Source: Limnomonas spitsbergensis (Eukaryota; Chlorophyta; Chlorophyceae; Chlamydomonadales). Taken from it: a stretch of 64,000 nt of DNA. Shown piece after piece: positions 20,954 to 34,239 of this stretch (positions within the stretch are counted from its first letter, which is position 1; each line of letters begins with the position of its first letter). A program made the translations under genes and the position numbers. Under the pieces are notes generated by a model. It saw nothing but the letters and a program-made list of their open reading frames with translations, was not told the origin of the DNA and ran no database searches. The stretch lies in the NCBI GenBank assembly GCA_037349105.1, contig JAYJMM010000016.1, positions 1,612,001 to 1,676,000 of the forward strand, given 5' to 3'.

Positions 20954-22140
20954 TCAGGTCCCGGTAATATCCTCAAAGGCTGACTCTTCTTCCTCCCTTG
21001 CTGCTTCTTTGGCCACCTTGGCCCTTCTTGTAACTGCTCTCGGGGTGACATTGGCCTCTCCCCGGCCAGTGGTGTACGAGATGTCATACAACCCGTTCGC
21101 CATTGGTCTTGCGATGCCCCGCTCCATTTGCCTTGTTGCTGGGTTGGTGGCCATGACTTCCACCTCAGGCCTGTCCATGACGTCGGCCTCCTGGGCTGTC
21201 CTGGCAGCCGCTCTGGCTGCTGGGCTTGGTCGCCCCTGGACCTGTAAACTGCGCTCCTCTGTGGGGGGCCCTGCTACTGCAGCGGGCCCAGCTCCCTTGT
21301 CTTCCGGCGTGCAGTGTGGGCACAACCACTCGCCCTCAGGCACCTCCTCGAGTACTGGTACCAAGCAGTCCATGTGCCAACCTGTATTGCAGGCATCACA
21401 CAAAAGCATCACCTCTCCGCGATCGGGCAGCTGGCACACCTCGCATGACAGGCTGTTATTGGGTCTGGTTCCACTGAAATCAACCACTCCCCTGAGGTTG
21501 GGCAAGTGACATGGAGAACAATTGACTGCATTCTCTGTAACTGTGAGGCCATCTGCCCCTTCCAACACCAAAGTTCCCGTCGCCCCCAGTGTTTTTACCC
21601 TGAGGATCTCAGGCCTGGCCTTGGGATCGAGGCTGCGTCGCTCTGATGAATACTTCACATACACGTAATCTCCCTCTGCAAAACGCCTGACCTGGGGAAC
21701 GTACCCTCCCCCACGAATGCGTGCATATCGCAGCTTGTCGCGGTGCTGCGCAATTTTTAGATGCTCACCCGCGACTGGCAGTGCCTCTTTGATCCTGGCC
21801 ACTCTGGCCAAAAGCAGGTCTGCTGCCTCCTCTGCTGTTGCAACCTTGGCTGTGCTCCAGAGGTCCGCCCCCACCCTGGAGGGGAAGGTGGGTCTCTGTC
21901 CGAACAGCACCTCGTACGGCGCCATGCGCGTGGCCTGCTGCGGCGAGCATTGGAAGCCGAGGGCTACCCAGGGCACCATCTTGTCCCAGGACTCGTCGCT
22001 GCTGCCTTCCTCGCAGCACTTGCGCAGGCCTGCCTTGAGGGTCTGGACAGCCCTCTCTGAAAGCCCGTCTGCCTGGTTCCTGTGCCGCGTTGGCCCAGTC
22101 TGCCGCGGCCGATTCTCCCAGGCACTGTCTGTATGACGCG
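20954..22140 (-). CDS. Integrase C-terminal half with PHD finger (copy 1)
   Basis: This frame reads GLSERAVQTLKAGLRKC...APYEVLFGQRPTFP, the C-terminal part of a Ty3/gypsy DDE integrase core, followed by a DYVYVKY segment like the integrase C-terminal barrel. Then comes a C4HC3 PHD finger (CEVCQLPDRGEVMLLCDACN, then GWHMDC and EWLCPHC), and a tail with RRAKVAKEAAREEEE. A PHD finger reads histone H3 tails and could steer insertion to certain chromatin. The integrase N-terminal zinc domain and the first catalytic acids are not found upstream, so this is a truncated integrase. The ORF opens formally at 22303, but integrase similarity starts near 22085. Confidence 0.75.
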
Positions 22141-24533
22141 GCCGCTTCTCCGCTGCCAGAGCACGAGTTTCCTCCAAAGGGCTCGAAAAGGACGACTCCT
22201 TGGGTCTCCATGGCCCGCACAGCCCCACTCGACAGGCAAGCTGTGTCCAGGCCTGCAGGGGAATGAGGAGGCGACACCCGAGGCAAGTCAGCAAGAACAT
22301 CACTGATCATTGTCCTGGACCGCTCCCTGTTGCTGAACGCCTGCTCTGCTGTACTGACAGGCTGCGCCTGTTCATCATCGTCAGTGGCGGCAGAGGATAT
22401 CTCCTGCCCCACCGGTGCTGTCACGCAAGCTGCCTCTGCAGCTCGCAACATCTGTACTCTCCTTCTGCCCTCCTGCGCCATGCGCACTATCTGGTCTGCA
22501 TGCCACTGGTTCACTCTGCCCAACCCTGTGAGCAAAGCTACTTGCTTCCCACTTGCCTCCTCCCTGGCTGCTGGCTCGGGCGCGACTGTATCAAGCCTGG
22601 CCCCTGTGCGGTCAGCTGAGGATGGGAGGGGGGATCTGGACGGGATGTCTGCATTCTGGTGGCATGCTCCTGAGCGGTGGACAATGGTAATGTCCAGCTC
22701 TTGAAGCATGAGAGCCCACCTAGCGTGCTGGCCTACCAACGTCTGGTTGTCCATGAGGTAAGTGAGCGGCTCATGGTCAGTGATGAGATGCACCTTGCAC
22801 CCAAACAGCATGTGGCGGTATGTGCGTGCTGCATACACTGCGGCCAACATCTCCCCCTGGAACGAGGAATAGTTCCTCTCGCTCTTGTTCAGGGATCTGG
22901 ATGTGCATGCCACCATATACTCCCGCCCGCTGTCATCACACTGCCCTAGCACGGCGCCTATGCCTTGCTTAGAGAAATCTGTGTACAACAAGAACGGCCT
23001 TGGCGGCCCCTTGCCGTCTGGCCCTGTCCCACTGTAATCTGGTCTGCGCAGGACTCTCCCGCCCTCGCACATCTCTGTCTTAATCAACTGGAACGCCTGC
23101 GACTGCTCTGGCCCCCACACAAACGGGACCCCCTGGACCAGCAATGCGTTGATGCATGCTGCCTTTTTCGAGAAGTCCGGGACGTAGCACCGGTAGAAAT
23201 TCAAGAATCCCATGACCTCCTGAATGTTTTTCACCGATGCAGGCTCTGGCAGCGCCATAACTGCTGCTATCTTAGCTGCGTGCGGCGTGAGCCCCTGGGC
23301 CGACACATTGTGACCCAAGTACTCTACTGTTGCACACCCAAACAGGGACTTGTCGGGGTGCGCCCTTAATCCTACACTGTGGAGCATGTCCAACATCAGC
23401 TCCACATGCCTGATGTGTTCTGCCGGTGTGTCACTGTACACTAGCAAATCGTCAATGAATGCTACGCAGAACGCACTCAGGCCTGCCCTGGCAATCTCTT
23501 CTTCCATCATACGCTGAAAGAAAGGAGGCCCATTTCGCAGACCGAAATTGAGCTTTGTGTACATCCAAAGCTCAGGTCCCATCCAGAAAGCTGTCTTAGG
23601 CTGGTCCTCGACCTTTATAGGGATCTGCATGAACCCCGACCGGAGATCAACCTTGCTGAATATCTTGGCAGTGCCCAGGTTCTGAAAAATAGTCTCCATC
23701 CTGGGGATGGCAAATTCCTGCTTGGCCGTACGCAGGTTTAACCTGCGCATATCGTGCGCTATTCGATGGTCTGTCCACTCCCCAGTTTCAGCACTCTTTT
23801 TGGCTGCTACTACTGAGTTGGCCGCAAACTTGATAGGCCCCCCCTGGGGCACCTTGACTATGATGCCTGCCTCAATCATCGGCTGACACTTTTCCTTAAA
23901 AATCGCTGCTTTAGGCGGTGGCATATCCCTGGACTTCTGAAAGCACGAACTGACCTCGTCTTCTAAAGCCAGTGTAAACTCACCCTGCGTGCCGCAGTAG
24001 CCTGGTAGATCCTCCATGGAGTAAGCGAATGCTCCTTGGCGATCTCGGAGGCTCTGCTCCAGGCTCTCCTGCTGCTCCGCAGTGAAGTCGGGATGCTTGC
24101 CCAGCAGCCACCCCTCCTTGGTCTTGACGTACTCTGCAGGTGGCTCCACGACTCCCCCTGGCTGGAACATGTCGATCACCACAGCCGCCTGCGGGTCGTC
24201 CTCCGCGGGCAGCTCCTCCCCGCCAGTGGTGTTGCCGCTGTGCCATCTCTCCTGCTGGCTGCATGCACCCCTCCTGCTGGCGGCCCCCATGGGGCTGACT
24301 GCCTGTGGGCGTAATCATCCAGACGACAGCTTTGCTGCTGCCTCCTTTCCAGACACAAAAGCCCCTTGGCCTGCTGTAAATCCTCCTCCTCTCACGCCCT
24401 GCTCGGTAGCACGCGCCCCCGGCACACACACCGACAGCAGGAGCCACACCAGTATCAGCTGGAGCATCCCCGTCAGGATCCCCTTAATTGCTGTACAGGT
24501 GAGGAGTCCTCTGCACGCTGTCATCTTCCTCAT
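21765..24533 (-). CDS. pol: hydrophobic leader, reverse transcriptase and RNase H (copy 1)
   Basis: The frame starts with an ATG at 24533 that overlaps the end of gag by about 50 bases in another frame. It opens with a hydrophobic leader (GMLQLILVWLLLSVCVPGAR), then at 24315 has an in-frame TGA where copy 2 has TGG. The RT motifs are clear: KVDLRSGFMQIPI, LNFGLRNGPPFFQRMM, AFIDDLLVYS (catalytic DD). RNase H follows: YTDFSKQGIGAVLGQ, SSFQGEMLAAVYA, LITDHEPLTYL. A Gln/Ala-rich linker leads to GVVLFEPFGG at about 22175, after which similarity is lost, so the last 140 codons are probably out of frame. This is Ty3/gypsy-type pol. The stop and the frame change suggest that this copy cannot make a full Pol. 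Confidence 0.9.
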
Positions 24534-27500
24534 GGGTTGCTGCGGTAACTGTTCTGCGGGCTGAACGCATGGCTCTGCACTCTGCGCTGGCGGCTGCTGT
24601 CCTCTGGCCCACGTGATCTCCAGGCGGGTCTACCTGGCTGATCCTGAGTGGCAGGGCTGGGCAGTCCATTCCTGGTCTGCTGCCACGGTTCCTGTCCGCG
24701 GCCGCCCTCTGCGCCTTTCCTGCGCGTCGCCTGGCCTTCTTAGAATTCTTTCCTTGCAACTTGGCAGTGTCAGCCCAAATTGCACTGGCCCTTTCTGGCC
24801 CTGCTCCTGGGATCTGTCCTGCGCTGCACTGTGCCATCCTCTCCTGCCTGTGGTTGGCGCGCTGCACAGCCTCGCTGCTGCCTGCACCCGCGGGCTCATC
24901 TTGCCCACAGCCCCGTCGTATGGTTTCCTGCGCGCCGGCAACCCTTCTGGCGAGGTCCTCGCCCCTGCCGGTTTGGGCTTGTCTGCTGCGGCTGTCCGAC
25001 GGCTGTTGGGTGTCCGCTCCTTCTGCTCTCCTCGTGTAGAGGGCTGATACTCTCTCCGTCAGCTCCTCCTGTAGCTCCCTGACCGCCCTGCTGTAACCTC
25101 CCATCCTGGGGTCCGGATCGGGCTGTGGTAGCATTTTAAGTCGGAACAGCAGGCTAGCCTCCTGGCCCGCCTCTTGCTGCCCCATTTCCTGCCTTCGTAG
25201 CACGTCCAGCTGATCTACAAAGTTCCTGAGCACTGCAACCCAGCGTCCCGTGCTGTACGCTGCTGGGTCACCCCAAGGCCCCTGTGCCGCTGTCTGTGCT
25301 GGCGGGCTGATCTGGGGATATCCTGGGCGCCCGTTGCTCTTCTTGCCTGCTGCTGCCCCCTCGGGCCTGCAAGCGCGCTGGTCTGCTGCCTGCTGATGGC
25401 TGATCCCCGCTGTGACCTGGTTTGCCTCTTCCTCCAGCGTGATCCCGTTACCAAGCTCTATAGCGGCCCTCCTGCTTCTGCGCTCCTCCATTGCTGCCTG
25501 CTCCTGAAAGATGCCGCGCACCCACGCGCGCCTCAGCTGTGGCAGCTCTCCCACCATGCCGTACCTTGGACTCCCTGGTCCTGGGCCGCTGTCTGCTGGC
25601 ACATAGTTGCCCTCTGCATCCCGAGCCTCTGCTCTGGTGACGCTATCCTGGTCCGGGGGCATGGCTCCTCCCTCGTGCCACTCCTCATCTGACTCGGTGA
25701 TCTCAACCAGTGGTGGTGGACCCTCTGAAACGTCGTCGCTGCACTCTGGGGCCCTGCTGTCTGAGTCCTCCGTGGGCGGTGTGCTGACAATGTCTAGGGG
25801 TGCCTGGGGCTCTGCCCGTCCCCTAGGCTCAGCTTCCATTGCTGCCACTCCCAAGTCGTCCACGTACTCCAGCAGCTCCCATGAGGCTGCTGCTGCCCCA
25901 AATGTTACAAATGCCGCCTGGGTCCATTCTGGCTCCCCATCCTGGACAGGGTCGTCGGTGGCAGCCGCGGGTTCCTCTGCATAGGCGCCGCGCCGGCCCA
26001 CCGGCCCATGTCCCCTACTCGGCTGGTTCCTTAAGTCCTCCAACTCCTCCTCGATGCCTACTTCCCCTGCTCCTCTGAACAGAGGGTGCAGCGTGCGCAC
26101 CCCTGCTGGGTGCGCCTGTCTCCACAACTGCATCGTTATGACGTCAGCCTGCCAATAGGGCAGCACGCTGCTGGCCCTGTTGTCGTGCCACGCCCTCCGC
26201 TCCTGACGCACCCACTGGTGCACATATGCTGCCAGGCGTTCTACTGCGAACGGCGAGCTCGCCAGCTCTTCCTCTCCTTCCCACATGGCTCCTGATGCTG
26301 GCGTCTGCTGGGGTCCGTAAGGCCATGTTGGACAGGCTGTTACCTCTGTAGGCGCCCACTGATCCTCTACGCCCCACACATGCCGCATGGCCGCTGACCG
26401 CTGTCCTGGGAGCAGGACCCTCTGCAGCGCCATAAGCATGAGCGTCCACACTGTCACTGGGTCTGCTCCCCTAGCGTAGGTATAGGCATGGAACTCCGCC
26501 TCGTCTACTGACGCGCACTTAGTGACTGCCACGTCCTGCTGGTGCCTCGCGAACAGGTAGACGGGCATATCATCGTGAGTCGCGTGCATGTGGATCCATG
26601 CCGATGAAACGGGCAACTCCTCATCAGCCATCTCCTCATAGTAGTAAGTTACTAGCTGCTGGACTGGAATGGCTGTCCTGGCGTCCCCTGGTGCTGGCCC
26701 CCACGGCACTGCTTGTCCTGCGACCGTCCTGGGGATGACGATGGACGCCTCTATGGTCGCCTCACACCACCCTGGCCTGCCTGGGTGACACAGCCCTGCC
26801 CTCACTGGGGCATGCTCTGTTGTTTCCACAAATCTCTCGAACTCGCCCATGGCTTGGACTGGCACATAAAATGCGCGGTCTCTGAGGGCTGGGTGCCCCA
26901 TCAGCTCACGGACACAATCCATCGCCCACGGTGTGCGCATGAATCCTGGCTGCGCGCCCTGCCACATCCCCTCGGCCGGCGCAATGTCTGGCATGTCCGG
27001 GTGCGCCCAGCATGCTGCATCCACCGCTGTGATGCCTGCTGCAATGGCGAGACTCACCATCTCGCTAACGCAGTATGCATAGATGGGGTGCCGCGACCAT
27101 CCCCTCTGCATATAATCTGCCATAATTGTGCTGGGCTGGATGTATCCTTTGAGCGCAGCGCCCAGCATGACAGCTGTCACTGCGTCCCACGGGAAAATCA
27201 TCCTGGCAACTGCCTGCATGGCTGCTGCCCTGTCAACACATGTCTGCTCCCCGCCTCCCAGGAGCCTATGGTTCTGCAACCGACATGGCCCGTCCCTGCA
27301 CTCCCCTGGCATAGTCAGCATGGCCCCGGAGGTGGACGCCTCTGGCATCTCTTCCCCCAGGCGGAAGTACTGCACAAAGGGCTCGCCTGCTGGCAGCGAC
27401 TGCGGGAACGGCTGTATGTAGACGCGTTCTCTGCTGTAGGACCTGTCTCTGCTGAAGGACTGGTCAAGCTGCCTGTCCTCGCCCCTTGCGTCAGACCTTC

Positions 27501-29498
27501 CTCCTCTCTCGCTGCTGTGCTGCGTCTCTCCGTTCTCGTCGATACCTCCCCAAGCATTGCACCGAGAGATAGTGCTTTTATGGGTTCTAACGGGCCCCGC
27601 CCGAGCGTCCAGCTGGCTCCCTGCTGCGGTCCCTCTGGCTGCTGGGTGTCGCGACCCCGCTCTGGGTGGCTCCTCTGTCTCGGCGGCTGCTCCCGCTACC
27701 CCTCTGCCTGTGTCTTGATTGCCCTCCGGGGTACCTGGACATAACACGCCAAACTCTCTCTCATGCAAGGGCGAGGGTTCCTGAGGCTCATATCTGCCTG
27801 CTGAAAGGTTGGACCCTGAATCGGTCTCCCACCCGTCTACGTTGTGCTGGGGTACTGCCTCCCGCTCGCGTCTCTCAAACTCATCCCACTGCTCATCATA
27901 CTTGTCCCATTCCCTGTCTAGGAACCTCTGCATCAGATTTGGCCATCCTACACACGGAGCTGGGCACCCCCTCCTCTGGAGATCCTTCAAGAATTCCATC
28001 GCATGTGCTACGGATCTGGCCGACCCTGCAGGCATAGTCCCATAATGGTTCATGGCTAACGCCTCCACAGCCATCGTCCAGTGGTTTACCTGACTGGCTA
28101 CCTGCCCCTCTGGCACCCTCTGGGGGGCCACCTGAACTGGTCCTGCCTGACTGACCTCATCCTGGTAGGCACCCCTGTCCTGGCTAATTTCCATGTGGCC
28201 TGTCATGAAGCACGTGTGGCCTCCTGTCCCCTCCCACCTTGGCTGCTCGCCCTCCGGTGGTTCCTGTCGCGCTGGCGGTTCTGGCCACGCGCTGGGGCCT
28301 GCTGCTGCCTGCTGGAAGTCCCCTGCGCTGGGAGTCCCCATGGCTGTCTCGAAGTTCCTGCGCCGGCTCCCTATGGGCACCCCCTGGCCCCTGCCTGAGC
28401 CCCAGGTTCCATAGCTCCGTGCCGGGCCTGCAGGTGCCCCTGGCCTGTCGCCTGTCAGCCCGGCCTGCTCCGGGTTGGTGCACTCGTTGGCAAAGTGCCC
28501 CGGCTGGTTGCACTTGAAGCACAATCCACCATGGCGCGGTCCCAGGTGACGCCTAGGCTCTGCCACCCCGCTGCCCTCTGCCAGGGTTCTGTTTGTCGGC
28601 CCGGGGCCTGGGCCTCTCTGGTGCTCCTGCCCCTGCCTGTAAGGCCTGGCAAACTCAGCATGGTGCCGTTCCCTGGATCTGCCCCTGGGCTGGTCCCTGC
28701 TTGGTGACCGCTGCCTGCGGTCCCTGCTTCTCTCCTCACTGTTGCTGCGCCGCCCTGCGCCTTGCCGCTGGGTCCTGGCTGCCGGCGTAGGCACCGTCCC
28801 TTGGCGCTCCTCACTGATGGCCCTTTGCGCGCTTCTGCTGCGCTGTCGGAGCCTTCTGTTCCCTGAGCCGCTATCGTCGCTGCTAGCAGAACCGTGCTGC
28901 TGGTGTTCCTCCTTCGGCTCCTCCCTGCCGGAATACTCAATCTCCATGTCTGGTAACGGGGATGGGATCGCCATCATTTCCCTGACGCACCCCGCCAACT
29001 CTGGGTCCGCTTCAAATGGGAGCGGCTGCCCGCGGTTTGGCGGCTCCCCCAAATACTGTGTTCCCAGGGCCTCCTGCAGCTTGATCAGCTCATCTGCCCG
29101 CAGGATGTACTGCCGATGAACCTCTGCCATGGCCTGCTGACCGTCCTTGATGCTCTTCCACCCAGCCAGCTGGCCTTTTAGGTAATCCACGATTCCTGCT
29201 GACTGCCTCCACATCTGACGTTCTCTCCACCTTAGAGCCTTTTTCAGCCCGTCAACTTGCCCGGCCAGCCTGCCGATGTGCCCGTCTTGTGGGCTGGTCC
29301 CTGGCTCTGGAACCTTCTCTACGCTGCATTCCTCCTCCTCCTCTTCTTCCTGCGCTTCGTCATCGCCGCTGCTTGCTGATTTCGCGGGAGGCCTTGCTGC
29401 CCCTGGCTGCCCCTGCAGCTGCCGCTGTTGCGCCTGTCTACAATTGCCGTCGCTGGCCTGCTGCTCACTAGGCCCTGCCACCTGTGGTTCCTTTGTCA

Positions 29499-29533
<35 letters not shown>

Positions 29534-32500
29534 CCCCTGCTGCGCGCCGAATTTGCCTGTGCAGTTCTGCCGGCTGCCGCTGTGCCATATCCCCTCTTCT
29601 GTGCTGCAGGCGGCACTGCCTGCACCGCAGGCGCTGCTTCAGGGGTCCGCGAAAAGACCTGAATCCTCCTCTCACACTCCTCCGCCGAGTGCTCGTTTGG
29701 CTTTCCGCACAAAGCGCACGGGTAGTCGGGGCATGCTGGCATGAAGTCCCTGACGCACTTTCTCTCACTGTCAGAGATTCTCACGGCTCTGCGCGCTCTT
29801 GTCACCTCCTCTGCGGTTGGTGCGGCGGCCTCTGCCACTGCTGTCTCGACTGGCACCATCCTGTGCCTTTGTAGCCTGGGTTGTCCCTGGTTGCTGGGTC
29901 CTGCGTCCTGTCCAGCTCTCATAGCGGCACCTGCGCGTGTGGCCATGGAATGCTGTAAGAGCGGTTCGTGCTCTGTTTCCACTGTTGCAGCTGGCCACCC
30001 CTCTCTTTCTGCGAATCCACACTGAATTCCTGCCCATGCCACTGCTGCTGCCTGGTACCCCCCTGCTGGGGATGCCCGCATTAGTGGCAGCGTAAGGTCC
30101 CTGACCCCTTGCGCTCTCTGTGGGCCCTCTCTGGGTCGTAAGGTCAGCCTTCCCGCTGCCTCTAAGACCCCGTTATACTTGAGAAACTCTGGGTTCCCTA
30201 CCAAGTGCTCATATGCGTCCGGTGGTGTCTTAACGACCCTGACCACCGTGGGCTCCATAATGGCATTGGGCCCTCCGTATCCATACACCACATAAATGAA
30301 CAGTACTCCATACAGATCTGCCCCTGCATTGTCTGTGGTACGTATCTTCTCGTCTGTACGCACCAGCTCCGCCCCCATGGCAACTAATTGCTCTGCAATA
30401 TTGACAGTGATGACATGGCACGTGCATGCGGAGTCCATGAGTGCTTTCTGAGCCACCAGGACCTTCCCATTGACCATAAGTCCCACACACTGCTCCAGGT
30501 TGCTTCTGTCATTTTTGAAATACTGCAGCTTGGGTGCAGCTGTCACCATTCTACCCTCTGGCCTGGTGTTACTGGTCTCACCCCTGTGGCCGGAGTTGTC
30601 TGCTCCCATGGGCATCGTGGTGAAAGACAGCGCTGAAAGCCTCTCGTTCAGCTTGAACACCTGTAGGCGGATGTCAGACATATCGTCAGCTGGTTTACTC
30701 AATACCAGCCTCTTTGCCCCCTTCCTGGAGGGAGGTTCCACGAATCCTGGCACCGGTTCCTCCTCATGCACAGGTTCTGGCATAAACGACTTAGGACGGG
30801 CGTTATGAACCGCCTGTTTGAAACCTGCAGGCTTGGGTACCAGCCCAACCTGCGTCATGAGTGCTACGGACTCGCTGAGCATCTCTGCCATGGTCTGGTG
30901 CCATCCTTCTGGCTCAGCCTGCCCCGTTGCATTGCTGAGGTGCGACACGTGGGCTGCCTGCTGCGCCTGACCTCCCTGGCCAGGCCCAGGCCTAGGATAC
31001 TGTCTGTTGTTCTGATTCCTGTCATACGGCCTGCCTGCCGCCTGTCCCTGCTGCGGCCTTGGCGGCAGGGGGTACTGCTGTTGCTGCGGATACTGCTGTT
31101 GCTGCGGATACTGCTGTTGCGGCTGTCTGGCCGGTCCAGGTGTGATGTCTGTAACCAGGGGCATACTAGGTCTGCGCTCATCCCTGGCCCTGGGCGCCCT
31201 GCAATCCCTGGCTAGGTGCGTCGTGCTACCACACTGGTAGCATGCCTTGGCTGCGCCTGAGACACCCTCAGCGCTGCTATTTGCCGCCCCCGCTTGGTCC
31301 GCCCAGGTAACTCCTCTGGGTTTACCATCCATCCGCGCCTGTGGTACTGCTGCTGAGCCTGCGGGATGCACACTTCCATCAAGGCGTGTCCGCATCTCCC
31401 ACTGTCCTGCTCTCTCTTTTCTGCCCCTGTTGGGCTGTGCTTCTCCCTGGCCAGACCCGCTGTTGGTTATCTGCCTGAAGCCGGTACCTCCCAGGTCACC
31501 CATTTCCAGGGCAAACCTCTCCCACAGCACCACCTGCTGCGTGAGTACTGCGATTTGGTCTTCATCACTCATGCTGAGATACCCTGGCACCGTCATAACG
31601 AACTTGCTCAGCTTGGCTCTAGCAACCGCTGGAAGTCCGTCATGGAACATGCGCGAGACCGAGTGGCTTCTGCCGAAGTGATCTACTGCATCCCTTGAGA
31701 TCTGCAGCAACTCTGCTGTTGTCAGCACTCTGTGAGCAATTGCTTCCACCGTCTCCTCTGGCTTGACGTCTGGGTCTAGAGTAGTCTTTACTCCTAGCCT
31801 GAGGTTGGTGATGGCCGTCCTCTCCTCTGAAGTTGGCTTTCCCACCTCCTCCTGGACCACCCTGATCCACAAAGTGAGTAGCGAAGCTTCGCAACCCTGC
31901 CCCTCTGCTGGGGCTATCCACAGCTGTCCGATCCGCTCCATCTCTCTGGCAATTCTGTTTCCTGCGTGGGGCGCTGCCCTGATGGCTGCCATCAGCGGCT
32001 TCATGCTGGCCGGTTTGCTGTCCCACAGCTTGACCAGCGACTTGATCAGCAACGTCATAGCTGATGGCGATTGGCATGATCCAGCTATTTCACCTGCCAC
32101 CACAGCCAATGCTGGCTGGTCATCTGACATTGCCAACCTGTTGTGCGATCCCCAGTATCCACACGCCTGGCAATACTTCCTGGCTGCAACTGCGCCTGGG
32201 TGTGACATATCCAGGACTGGTACGTTGCCTTGGATGGCTGGGATCTTGGCGACCTTGGCTACCCCTGCCAGCTGCAGTACCATCTGCTGCTGCAGCTGCA
32301 GGTTCACCCTCGCCTGCTCCCGATCGAGCCTTTTCATTTCCTGGTCGCTGGACTCCTGTCTGGCCCCCGGCCTGCGTCTGTCTGCTCCTCCTGGTCCCGA
32401 ATCTACTGACTCTGACCGTGACCCCGGTCCTCCACTGCCGCCCCTCGCTGGGCTGCGGCCTGAATGATACCTGTCATGTCTGTTATAATCCTCATCCTGA

Positions 32501-34122
32501 CCGTGAGCGTCTCGTGATGGCTGTCTGCCTGCTCTGCCTGCCGAGCTTCTACTTCCTTCGGGTGGCGGACGTTCTGATTCGCTTCTGCCTGGTCTGCTGT
32601 CAGATCCAGGCCTCCAAGACTGTGCTCTACCGGGCTCTGCCTGTCCCCTGGGCAGCTCCTGGTCTTGCCATTCCTGCCGCACTCCTCTGCTGTGTTCCGC
32701 TGGTCCCCTGGATTGCTCCTGGCTCTGCTGGCTTGGCTGTTCCCTGCCCTCTGCCTGTCCTCTGGGCGGCTCTTGGCTATGCTGGTTTGGCTGTTCCCTG
32801 CCCTCTGCCTGTCCTCTGGGCGGCTCTTGGCTATGCTGGTGAGGCTGTTCCCTGGAGTATGCCTGCCCCCTGGGCGGCTCCTGGCTCTGCCGACCTGGCT
32901 GCGTCCCGCCTGTGTAATTCCTGGCATAGGAATCAGACTGTGTTTCCTCTCTGGCCTCCTGTATTTTTGGACCACTGCTCCGTGCGCTGCCTGCAGGCTC
33001 ATTCCTCCTGGCTCCCCTTGCTGCGCCAGACTGCCTGTTCCTCAGGAATTCCTTGATGTAATCCACCTGGGTTTCCTGGTATGCGTTCTCTTTGTCCTCG
33101 ACTATGCGTAGCAACTCATAAGACTCTTGCCTGCTTGCTCTGCGTGTTGCTGTGCTTTGCTCTGCCATCCTGGCGAGTGATCGGCTAGTCAATTCCGCCC
33201 TTTCGCTGGCGGCTGGACTGCTGGCTCTGGGCGCTTCCCTGCCCCTTGGCCGTCCTCTGAGGCTGGGCTCGCTGCTGACCTCGAAAGCTGCAGATCTGAG
33301 TGTTGGTGTTGGCGCGGCTCCCGCATGCTGCTGCCACCTTTGCACCTCCCTGCGCCCCTCAGGCCGCTGCACCTCTGTTTCAAATCCTTCCCACGCCTGG
33401 TCCTCCTCATCCTCTGGCTCTGATCCAGGTTCCTCCTGGTCTCCTGTGACCTCGTTGCACCATTCATCTGCGAAGGCTTTAACAGCCCTGGCTGCTTCGT
33501 GTCCCGCCCTTCCCTTGGATACCTGTCCAAGGGCGGCTAACAGTATCGCCCTGTCCAACCCTGTGTGGGGGATACCCAACATGGCCTTTGTTGCCCACCC
33601 CCGCAGATGATGGGCCTTGAACTCCTCAATGGCTGTGACCTGGTCCTGGAAATGCAAGAACGTCCTGGAGCACACTTGCTTCCACAGGTCTGTTGCCCAT
33701 TGCACAATTCCTGCCCAACCAATCGGCCCTTCCGACTCCTCATTGCCGCACACTACTCCCCCAGCCTCGGAGCGCTCTGGCTCTCTTTGCATCTGGCTGC
33801 TAGATCCCTCCTTGGATGTCTGCGCAGGTCTGTTTGCGCTGGGTGGAAAACTGGACAGCGGTGTGCCGAAGACTGTGGATCCAGCTCCTCTTCTAACCAG
33901 TGCCTTGCGCGGCTGCAGCTGCTGCACGGGACGCAGTCCTGCTGTAGTCTGCTGCCCCTGCTTTTTCTGAACTGGGTCTGGCTGTTCTTCCTCGGATATT
34001 AGGTCAGCCCAAGGCTCCCCTACCGGCTCAGCTGGTTTCTCCTTTTCCTTGCCTGCCTGCGAGCTCTGTCTGCCCGCTGCTGGCTGGGGCTCAGCTTCCT
34101 CGTGCTTGACCCTTGCAGGCAC
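24484..34122 (-). CDS. Giant Gag-like polyprotein ORF, 3212 codons (copy 1)
   Basis: One uninterrupted ORF. Approximate order by residue: acidic/Gln-rich N-terminus; helical segment (about 160-240); Arg/Gln/Ser-rich disordered repeats (GQAEGREQPNQHSQEPPR, 430-520); capsid-like helical region (about 590-880); zinc knuckle CYQCGSTTHLARDC (about 960); retropepsin-like ALMDSACTCHVITV with a DSA in place of DTG/DSG (about 1230); second knuckle CALCGKPNEHSAEEC (about 1470); polyQ (about 1535); third knuckle CFKCNQPGHFANEC (about 1870); an unrecognised region with an EWDKYDEQWDEFE segment (2020-2140) and a conserved block from FVQYFRLGEEM to VWGVEDQWAP (about 2250-2590); basic C-terminus. The same frame is open upstream to 34764 except for a TAA at 34240, so the original protein was about 210 residues longer. 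Confidence 0.85.
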
Positions 34123-34239
34123 ATTCCTGGCCCCATCTTCCTCTGTCTTTATTCGAGGTTTGTCTGTGCCGGTTTTATCACAGCCTGCAAACTTGTCTGA
34201 AGCTGCGGCTACCTTGGCCCTTAGATCCGTTTGGCTGGG

